Shown here: in pieces, positions 57,782 to 64,000 of the stretch
How the letters are laid out: each line of letters opens with the position of its first letter
Numbering within the stretch: position 1 is the first letter of the stretch
Origin: DASRHT01 sp035293765
Lineage (GTDB): Bacteria > Chloroflexota > Ktedonobacteria > Ktedonobacterales > Ktedonobacteraceae
DNA: 64,000 nucleotides
Assembly (NCBI GenBank): GCA_035293765.1
Contig: DATGMF010000079.1
Location: forward strand, 186,001-250,000
Direction: 5' to 3'
Notes under the pieces: model-generated
Told to the model about the DNA's origin: nothing
Databases searched by the model: none
The model's input: only the letters and a program-made list of their open reading frames with translations
Made by a program: the position numbers and the translations under genes

Positions 57782-58474
57782 GTGAAGATGTTAGATGTGG
57801 GAGGTTCCCCTGCGGCTCGCTTTGTGCAAGAGGCGGAGCGTCGTCGCCTTGCGCGCGAGCTCCATGATAGTGTTGTGCAATCATTGACCGCCCTTATTGC
57901 CGATCTGGAATACGCTCGTACGCGTCGTCTGACTTCAGGAGAAACGGGCCCAGAGCTGACAAACCGCCTGGAGGTATGGCAGGAACTGGCGCGTGCTAGC
58001 CTGACCTCTATGCGCCAGGTGCTTGCCGGTTTACGCGAGCACTCTCCTGCTGAATTTGATCTTGAAGCATCGATACAGGGGCTATTGACCGAAATGCTCA
58101 ATGCTGGCTACAGCATAACATATACATGTGATCGCTGGCCTGCCCCCCTCCCATATGAGTATGCCACTAACCTCTATGCTATTATTCATGAGTCCCTTAC
58201 CAACATTCGCAAACATGCAGGCGCAACACATATCAATATATTTGTTTTTTGTAATGAAGATCGGCTCCATCTCAGTATAGAGGATAACGGCGTGGGAATG
58301 CAGCTATCCCCTTTTTCCGATGTATATCTTTCTGAACAGGAGCAGGATGGCTACCACTTGGGGCTGATCGGATTACGTGAACGCGTCGCTCTGTTGGGGG
58401 GGCAGCTTACGCTCGAAAGCGCGCCGGGCAAGGGAACGCGTATTGGTGTGTCAATCCCGCTTGCATGTACATGA
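57782..58474 (+). CDS. NarL-type sensor histidine kinase lacking a sensor domain
   Basis: A 230-residue HisKA_3/HATPase protein. The H-box is RRRLARELHDSVVQSL (H28). The ATPase domain has the N-box HESLTNIRKHAGATHI, G1 DNGVGM and G2 GLIGLRERVALLGGQLTLESAPGKGT. No membrane helix or sensor domain is present, so it must be cytosolic and take its input from a partner or second gene. GGAGG lies 4 nt before the GTG and 10 nt before an in-frame ATG (57788), either of which may be the start. The response regulator gene follows 371 bp later across a repeat block. Confidence 0.9.
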   Translation: MKMLDVGGSPAARFVQEAERRRLARELHDSVVQSLTALIADLEYARTRRLTSGETGPELTNRLEVWQELARASLTSMRQVLAGLREHSPAEFDLEASIQGLLTEMLNAGYSITYTCDRWPAPLPYEYATNLYAIIHESLTNIRKHAGATHINIFVFCNEDRLHLSIEDNGVGMQLSPFSDVYLSEQEQDGYHLGLIGLRERVALLGGQLTLESAPGKGTRIGVSIPLACT

Positions 58475-58520
58475 AGAAATTATGCGGGGAAAAGTCTCTC
58501 CCCGTAGGGACGGCCCGGCA

Positions 58521-58642
58521 TAGGGCAAGGTTATCGGAGGTGGGCAGGGCAACCGCGGGATTGCCCCTACCCATACGTCGCAGCGTAGGGCGAGGTTATC
58601 GGAGGCGAGCAGGGCAACCGCGGGATTGCCCCTACCCATACG
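58521..58642 (+). repeat. two 57-nt direct repeats (period 65) between kinase and regulator genes
   Basis: Units 58521-58577 and 58586-58642 match at 54 of 57 positions. Each contains GGTTATCGGAGG and GGGCAACCGCGGGATTGCCC, the latter a small hairpin (GGGCAA/TTGCCC). An inverted partial copy lies at 58768-58793. The GTAGGG(G/A) openings relate them loosely to the GTAGGGACCCG family elsewhere. The spacer 58475-58845 holds nothing else obvious. Confidence 0.88.
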
Positions 58643-58767
58643 CCGTCATCGCGGGCACCGCCGCAGGGCAATCCTACAGGATTGGCACGATGATGGAGGC
58701 AGCAGGGCGATCACACGGACGCGATGATGCGGGTCGGGAAGGGCGGGGATACGGCAGGATGAATGGG

Positions 58768-58793
58768 TAGGGGCAATCCCTCGCGGTTGCCCT
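58768..58793 (-). repeat. inverted partial copy of the 57-nt repeat
   Basis: On the minus strand it reads AAGGGCAACCGCGAGG, then GATTGCCCC, the core of the two direct repeats at 58521-58642. Together the copies could form a large hairpin in the spacer. Confidence 0.65.
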
Positions 58794-58845
58794 TAGAAGT
58801 GTATCACGATGTACAATGTATGTAGAGTAGAAAAGGGAGTATGGT

Positions 58846-59565
58846 ATGTCGGTGCCCTTAGAGGATATGGCTATTGCGCGCACAGGTGCGGATGCTATTG
58901 CCGGGCAAAATCCCTGTATTCGCGTGCTCGTCGTAGATGATCAGCGTCTTTTCCGCGAGAGTATCGCCGGTATGCTGGCGCTGGAGCCTGCTTTTAAGGT
59001 CGTTGGCGTCGCTGCTGACGGAGCTGAGGGCGTTGAATTGACGCGGCAGCTTCTACCTGATGTGGTGTTGATGGATGTGAAGATGCCCCAGATGGATGGG
59101 ATCGCTGCCATGCGTCAGATCAAGGCGGAATTGCCAAAGACGCGCATTATCCTCCTGACGACGTTTACCGCTGATGGCTATGTGCTGGAGGGGTTGGCGG
59201 CAGGGGCAAATGGCTACCTGCTCAAGGATACTTCAGTGGCCGGACTAACTTCCGCTATCCGGGCGGTCCATGCCGGGGAGCAGGTTACAGCGCCAGATGT
59301 GACTATGCGCATGATGCAATTGCTGGAGAAACAACACATCGAGGGAGATCAGAGCAACGACGGTCTGACTGCGCGTGAGATGGAAACTCTGCTGCTCGTG
59401 GCTAGAGGGATGATTGCCAAAGAGATCGCGCGCGCCCTCTCGATTAGCGAAAAAACGGTGCGCAACCATATCAGCAATATCTATCGTAAGCTTGGAATCT
59501 ATGACCGCTCGCAGGTGGTCATCTATGCGATGAAGAAGGGGCTGATGACTATTCAAGAAGCTTGA
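58846..59565 (+). CDS. NarL/LuxR family response regulator
   Basis: A 239-residue regulator: receiver domain (about 25-140) with DD31-32, phosphoacceptor D77 (VVLMDVKMPQMDG), the switch Thr in LLTTFTADGYV and Lys in YLLKDTS; then a LuxR-type HTH (about 172-235: LTAREMETLLLVARGMIAKEIARALSISEKTVRNHISNIYRKLGI in pieces). It is the evident partner of the upstream histidine kinase. AAAGGGAG precedes the ATG. The 24-residue tail before the receiver is longer than usual and could reflect an upstream start choice. Confidence 0.94.
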   Translation: MSVPLEDMAIARTGADAIAGQNPCIRVLVVDDQRLFRESIAGMLALEPAFKVVGVAADGAEGVELTRQLLPDVVLMDVKMPQMDGIAAMRQIKAELPKTRIILLTTFTADGYVLEGLAAGANGYLLKDTSVAGLTSAIRAVHAGEQVTAPDVTMRMMQLLEKQHIEGDQSNDGLTAREMETLLLVARGMIAKEIARALSISEKTVRNHISNIYRKLGIYDRSQVVIYAMKKGLMTIQEA

Positions 59566-59729
59566 TCGCTGCGAAAGAGTAATGCCGCTTTTACTGCTTC
59601 GCGTTTTGGACGATAGTTTCAGTATCCTCAAGCGGGTCGAGAATGAACAGTGACTCCCGCCGCCTTCTTAGAGAGAGAATACTCTTCGACTCCTAAGAAG
59701 TCAAGTGGAGATGCAACAGGGGGGCTAGT

Positions 59730-60404
59730 GTGACGACTATTTTTCTTGATCGAGATGGCGTTATCAATGAAAATCGGCCAGATTATGTGAAAAGCTGGAG
59801 TGAGTTCCGTTTCCTGCCCGGATCGCTTGAGGCGATTGCACAATTGACCCGCGCCGGTCATCGTATCGTTGTCTGTACCAATCAAGCTGGAGTGGCGCGA
59901 GGCTCTCTATCAGCAAAAACGGTTGATGAGATCCACCGGCGCATGCTAACGCAAGTTGTGGATGCAGGTGGTCGGATAGAAAAAATCTATTATTGTCCTC
60001 ACAGCAAGGATGAGCATTGCGTGTGTCGCAAGCCGCGACCGGGGATGTTGCTACGCGCGCGCCAGGAGCTAAACCTCGATTTAACCAACGCGGTCTTTGT
60101 CGGCGATAGTATCACGGATATCCGCGCCGGTCTTGCCGCCGGGGTTCAGGCGATACTGGTGCTGACCGGCCTGGGCGTGGAACAGTTGCGTAATCACTAT
60201 CACGAGGCCAGCGGTCCATTTTTTGTCGCTATGAATTTATATCACGCGGCAGAAGGTGTTCTCAAAGGATTCCATGCGCATGGCGCTAAAGAGCTTATGC
60301 CACTCCCTGCCGGACTGCCGTCATCCAATCGACGCTACCAGGAGGCCCTTGCTTTATCCCCTGCACGGCAAAGATTGCCCATTACGGAGGAGCTCTCACT
60401 TTAG
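59730..60404 (+). CDS. GmhB-type HAD phosphatase (D-glycero-D-manno-heptose 1,7-bisphosphate 7-phosphatase family)
   Basis: A 224-residue HAD hydrolase. Motif I is FLDRDGVIN (D7, D9), motif II is VVCTNQAGV, and motif III/IV are CRKPRPGML and FVGDSITDI. The zinc-loop C-P-H-x5-C-V-C of GmhB enzymes is present (YYCPHSKDEHCVCRKP). GmhB acts in heptose-nucleotide synthesis, but relatives with other sugar or histidinol phosphates exist and no other heptose genes are in the window. A 45-residue C-terminal extension is extra. Start GTG 59730 after AGGGGGG. The stop overlaps the stop of the convergent helicase gene. Confidence 0.9.
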   Translation: MTTIFLDRDGVINENRPDYVKSWSEFRFLPGSLEAIAQLTRAGHRIVVCTNQAGVARGSLSAKTVDEIHRRMLTQVVDAGGRIEKIYYCPHSKDEHCVCRKPRPGMLLRARQELNLDLTNAVFVGDSITDIRAGLAAGVQAILVLTGLGVEQLRNHYHEASGPFFVAMNLYHAAEGVLKGFHAHGAKELMPLPAGLPSSNRRYQEALALSPARQRLPITEELSL

Positions 60405-63400
60405 CGGATAGTCGCCTGGGGAAGCTGACAGCTAACCAGGGTATTCATGCTGCGGCAATAGGTGATCAGACGACTGAAGATGGGGAGATGTTCGAGCGCA
60501 GGGGCCGAGCCGACCAGGATCAATTTCCGCTGCGCCCGCGTCAATGCGACATTGAGTCGATTGGGGTTGACAAGAAATTCTCGCCTCTGGCTCCCCGTCT
60601 CCGGTTCCTGGGTGGTGGCAAACGAGAGGATGATGACCATGCGCTCGCCGCCCTGGAAGCGATCAACGGTATCGACGCTGAGAGGCGAATCGACTGGCAG
60701 CGCCTGCCACCCACTTTCGGGAGCGTGGCTGAAAAGATGACGCCGGATCGTTGCTACCTGAGCGCGATACGGTGCGATAATGCCAATGTCCTGCTGCGCA
60801 ATGCCGCGCGCAAGAAGCTCCGCTACGATATCGCGAACCGTTCGAGCCTCGGCAATGCTGATTTTCCCTCCAACTTCCGCCAGTTCATCATGCACATCCA
60901 GGAAAACCAGAGGGAACGCTGGATCAAGCGCCTTCTGAATATGCTCTGGGTATTTCTGAAAAGATGGATGCTGGCTGAGTGCAAGTTTGCGGTGTGCCAC
61001 CGATTCATGGGCGACCAGCAGCTTTTCATAGAAAACCGTGGAGGAAAAGTGCGATATCCATCTGTTCATGCGGTACTGCGTTCGCAGCGACACGCACGCG
61101 CTGATCTCCAGTGGATGATCATTCATATAGTCATTGTCAAGTCGCTTCAGGGTGCTGAAGAGGGAGTCTGCGAGTCCTCGCTGTGCGGCCTCTTTGCTTA
61201 GCACCAGGGGAGGGAGCTGCTTTTCATCGCCGACGAGGATAAAACGTCTGGCGAACCGCAGTGCGCCCAGAATTGCGGGTATGGTGAGCTGGCCCGCTTC
61301 GTCAATGATGGCAACGTCAAAATGCAGCCCCATCTCTTCCAGGTTCTCCGCCTGAGGAATATATTTATCTGACGACCAGGTAGCGGTGGTAGTAGCGATA
61401 ACGGGGGCAGTTTGTAGTAGCTCGCGTATCCCCTCAGAATGAGAGACTGGCAGAGCAGTAGCGGCGTGTTCCTGAGTTTGTGAGGAGTCCAGGACGCCGA
61501 TGAGCTGCCTGAAATGGCGATGTTTAATAGCGTCATCGGTGCTGCGCTCGCTGCCCAGGCGCAAATAATCGTGGAACCCATCCTTTTCCAGGCGCTTGAG
61601 CATGTTATCAACTGCCTGATTGGTGAAGGCGGCTAACATGATACGCTGACCTTGCAGGCTGAGCTGTTTGACGATCTCCGCGATTACGCTGGTCTTGCCG
61701 GTGCCGGGGGGGCCGTGAATTAAAAGATAGTCCTGCATCTCTAAGGCGCGCTCAACAGCCAGGTTCTGTTCGGCGTTAAAATCTGCTCGCCGATGATGAC
61801 TTCTGGCGATGAAGCGCGGGCGGATACGCCCCGCTATAAGGTCGCGCAGATGCGGCTCGGTGTCCAGCCAGCGCAGCAGATTTTGCAGCGTGCGCACATG
61901 CACCAGATCGTTATCATAGCGATCAATGAGTGTGGGATAGGCGATGATCTCGCGCGTCCAGACGGTGACCTGCTCGGAGCTGATGGCGATGATGGTGCCG
62001 GTCACGACTTCGCCGGTGATGGGATCGCCGTTGCTCAGCAGGATTTCGTCTCCCTCGCGCAGCTCAGAGGTATTAAGGCAATAAAACGTTTGCTCCCAGC
62101 CGTCTTTGACCTCTCGCGGTGCCCCCTGGGGCCTGAGCCCGCTGATGGCCGTTCCCTGCTCAATACGCTGCGTGACGGGCGTTTTCCAGAGCAGCGCCTG
62201 CTGCTGTTCGCCTGTGCGTCCTTCGATTTGCAATAAGTGATAGTAGTGCGCGAAAAAGGTGCGCTCTTCGTCGGATGCTGTTAATCTGGCGCTCGCGCTA
62301 TTTGCTCTCGCCTCCGCAGCGGGCGCGTCATTCGCGCTGATTGGCCCTGGATCGGGCTCTGGCGGCTGCCATTGTAGCAGGGAGGAGACGTGCTGGCATT
62401 GTTTGAGCATGGCGCATTTGGTGCAGCGCGACGGCCCTGGTGGCGCGGGCGCAATGCTGGTAACTCTGCTCAGGAGCAGCCTGTTGCGAGTCTCATTCAC
62501 CCGCTGGATCTCGCGAATGGTGGCGGGTATGCCGAATGCCTGTGCGCTCCCAGGTGTGCCGCTATAGAGGAGGGTTGCGAGCGCTCGCTTCATCTTAGAA
62601 TCGCGGCGCACGGTCAGGAGCGCGTGATAGCCGTAAACCTGCCAGCGGTGCTCGCGTCGCGGCAGATCCCCGCTGGCCCCGCCCGTTTTTAATTCCAGCA
62701 GGCGCTGCCGCCCGGATTGCTGCCAGAACAGATCGAGGCGTCCGCGCAGGCCAATTTCGGGTGCGAGCAGAAATGTCTCGGCGCGCACCTGATTACCGCC
62801 CTGTGCATCTCTGTTTTGATCATCGGCATAGGCCGAGGGCATATCCCACAGGGTCGCGCTCTCCCGCTCGTACCAGCGCGCCAGGCTTTCAAGATGAGGG
62901 AGCACATCGGTCCGCATCGCATCAGGAGAGATATTGACCAGCGCCATCTCGATAGCGTTGAAGTGGAGGGCCTGCTCCAGATGACGATGGAGAATCGCCA
63001 GCGGCGACTCCGATACGTCCACAACATCTGCTCTCCCTGTCGTACCTATCGCGTCGGCTTGATGTATGTTGATGTTCCCTTTATTATGCTCTTTCAGCAG
63101 CTCTTTAAAGCAGTGATGGACCAGGTTGCCGCGGATGGTCGCCGGCGACATGACCGAAGGGCTGAGGCGATTAAGCATATATTGCCGCGGACAATACTCG
63201 GCCATGTTAAGATCGGTAATATTGAGCAGGATATCGGGTTCCAGCACCGCCAGGGTGTAGGCGTTGGCGTGATAGCAATGGCGCTCTTTTCCTCTAATTG
63301 TATGGATAGATGGCGCGTGGGGGAGATGGTAGACACGCAGCGTCAGGTTATAGCTGCCGACAACGTCGCCCAGAGCCTTGAGTTCTCTGACGAGGCTGCG

Positions 63401-63610
63401 ATAGTATGGGTCCGCAAAATGCAGTTCGACCCGCCTGGTGCCCGTATCGATCAGCACAATCGATATTTTTGTGCCATCGATTGTGCGCTCTTGCGCGGCA
63501 ACAATACGCCCTTCAAGCTGGCTCTCATTGCACGGGCTTTTAGGGTCGAGCGAGCAGAGAAAACATCCTCGTCTCGCCTCATCCTGGCTGTTGACGTCAT
63601 GCGTTGCCAT
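60401..63610 (-). CDS. Cas4-like nuclease fused to a DNA2/UPF1-type superfamily 1 helicase
   Basis: A 1069-residue DNA2-like enzyme. The N-terminal nuclease is Cas4-like: a Cys in EYCPRQY (about 140), GRLDLFW and LLELKTGG (about 305, the D...E-x-K core), then Cys residues in CTKCAMLKQC (about 395-402), which would complete a 4Fe-4S cluster. The helicase has Walker A HGPPGTGKT (about 630), IIDEAGQL, GDEKQLPPLV, LRTQYRMN, DTVDRFQGGE and NVALTRAQRKL. ATG 63610 has TTGGAG upstream; the frame runs 174 bp further without support. Such fusions process 5' flaps and resect DNA. No CRISPR genes are nearby. Confidence 0.92.
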   Translation of the reverse strand: MATHDVNSQDEARRGCFLCSLDPKSPCNESQLEGRIVAAQERTIDGTKISIVLIDTGTRRVELHFADPYYRSLVRELKALGDVVGSYNLTLRVYHLPHAPSIHTIRGKERHCYHANAYTLAVLEPDILLNITDLNMAEYCPRQYMLNRLSPSVMSPATIRGNLVHHCFKELLKEHNKGNINIHQADAIGTTGRADVVDVSESPLAILHRHLEQALHFNAIEMALVNISPDAMRTDVLPHLESLARWYERESATLWDMPSAYADDQNRDAQGGNQVRAETFLLAPEIGLRGRLDLFWQQSGRQRLLELKTGGASGDLPRREHRWQVYGYHALLTVRRDSKMKRALATLLYSGTPGSAQAFGIPATIREIQRVNETRNRLLLSRVTSIAPAPPGPSRCTKCAMLKQCQHVSSLLQWQPPEPDPGPISANDAPAAEARANSASARLTASDEERTFFAHYYHLLQIEGRTGEQQQALLWKTPVTQRIEQGTAISGLRPQGAPREVKDGWEQTFYCLNTSELREGDEILLSNGDPITGEVVTGTIIAISSEQVTVWTREIIAYPTLIDRYDNDLVHVRTLQNLLRWLDTEPHLRDLIAGRIRPRFIARSHHRRADFNAEQNLAVERALEMQDYLLIHGPPGTGKTSVIAEIVKQLSLQGQRIMLAAFTNQAVDNMLKRLEKDGFHDYLRLGSERSTDDAIKHRHFRQLIGVLDSSQTQEHAATALPVSHSEGIRELLQTAPVIATTTATWSSDKYIPQAENLEEMGLHFDVAIIDEAGQLTIPAILGALRFARRFILVGDEKQLPPLVLSKEAAQRGLADSLFSTLKRLDNDYMNDHPLEISACVSLRTQYRMNRWISHFSSTVFYEKLLVAHESVAHRKLALSQHPSFQKYPEHIQKALDPAFPLVFLDVHDELAEVGGKISIAEARTVRDIVAELLARGIAQQDIGIIAPYRAQVATIRRHLFSHAPESGWQALPVDSPLSVDTVDRFQGGERMVIILSFATTQEPETGSQRREFLVNPNRLNVALTRAQRKLILVGSAPALEHLPIFSRLITYCRSMNTLVSCQLPQATIR

Positions 63611-63761
63611 TGTCTTGCTCTCCAAGTTGCTCTTGCTGGAAGTGTACGGGAAGAACAGAATTTCGTCAAGTGGGCAGTTGTGTCGATGCAGTAGGTGAGA
63701 TATGCTATATAGCAGCATAACGGAGCTGCCAGAGAAGCATAGAAAAGAGGTACTAAAGAGT

Positions 63762-64000
63762 ATGCCTGTTCCACCTGTACGCACGATTACGCTCGGCGTC
63801 GCCGATCCTCACCCGCTTTCCTCCGCAACCATTCAGCAGGCCGCTGTCATACTTCGGCAGGCCAGCACGCGCTTTAGCGAGGCCGGTTATGAAGTACAAA
63901 CCGTCCGTCTCTCAACGCGCCCGATCTTCGATGATCTTGCCGACTGCTCGTCCGCTGCGATGATCGATTACGTCAAAGAGCTTCAACGCATGCTGGACGA
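63762..64000 (+). CDS. DUF711-like protein, 5' part only (cut by window end)
   Basis: 79 codons are visible from ATG 63762: VRTITLGVADPHPLSSATIQQAA, then FSEAGYEVQTVRLSTRPIFDD. The beginning with R-T-I-T and the segment GYEVQTVRL-TRP resemble DUF711 proteins (about 450 residues), a family of unknown reaction. AAGAGG lies upstream. The gene is divergent from the DNA2-like helicase, with about 150 bp between them. Assignment is by motif memory from a partial sequence. Confidence 0.65.
   Translation, partial: MPVPPVRTITLGVADPHPLSSATIQQAAVILRQASTRFSEAGYEVQTVRLSTRPIFDDLADCSSAAMIDYVKELQRMLD

Noticed and set aside
62717..63694. 325-codon open frame antisense to the Cas4-DNA2 gene
   Set aside because: Covers the well-supported nuclease domain on the other strand, has no ribosome site and resembles no protein.

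Overview
This 64 kb window reads as a chromosomal segment of a Gram-positive-like, multicellular-lifestyle member of the Chloroflexota, most likely the Ktedonobacteria. That is an inference from gene content and style. The evidence is a proline T-box leader, ribosome binding sites of the AGGAGG type, several sigma-70-like factors, a Ser/Thr kinase with an extracellular sensor, Thr/Pro-rich lipoproteins, and many intergenic copies of a GTAGGGACCCG-type repeat. No rRNA, CRISPR array or replication origin was seen.

Layout. 0.1-5.9 kb: recG, a small unknown gene, and a PadR repressor gene next to an MFS exporter; near-identical palindromic operators precede both. 6.0-11.3 kb: an accessory stretch holding an HNH gene, an IS200-type tnpA, an orphan gene, a tnpB element, a truncated second HNH copy and an excisionase-like HTH gene. 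It also holds tRNA-Trp, two paralogous PD-(D/E)XK endonucleases around a small HTH gene with a 38-bp perfect palindrome, and tRNA-Ser. 11.5-16.9 kb: a livKHMGF branched-chain amino-acid type ABC uptake operon. 17.3-20.6 kb: a sigma-like factor and a family B DNA polymerase. 20.7-23.1 kb: a TgpA-like membrane transglutaminase. 23.4-28.1 kb: two tandem Tat-exported DyP-like paralogues. Each has a consensus promoter, a leader of about 500 nt and a conserved small upstream ORF. 28.3-32.2 kb: an MFS protein, two GlsB/YeaQ membrane proteins and two tandem lipoproteins.

32.3-39.2 kb: the most interesting block, four co-oriented genes for a sigma factor, a soluble two-zinc-finger anti-sigma-like protein, a TPR-CHAT caspase-like protease and a cytosolic subtilisin. 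It looks like a proteolysis-gated transcription or cell-death circuit. A 74-nt conserved non-coding element lies upstream of this sigma gene and of a second sigma gene at 42.3-43.0 kb. 40-46.8 kb: YyaL, the second sigma factor, a secreted metallopeptidase-like protein, an AlkA-type glycosylase and a beta-propeller lipoprotein. 46.9-50.6 kb: one proline T-box in front of two different prolyl-tRNA synthetases. 50.7 kb: an AhpD-like protein.

51.3-57.1 kb: four co-oriented genes that share one membrane-anchored extracellular beta-sandwich domain on different cytoplasmic heads (Ser/Thr kinase, DnaJ-C-like, two short disordered heads). This is a second candidate undescribed system. 57.2-64 kb: a SufT-like protein, a sensorless NarL-type histidine kinase and its response regulator separated by repeats, a GmhB-type phosphatase, a Cas4-nuclease/DNA2-like helicase fusion, and the start of a DUF711-like gene cut by the window end.
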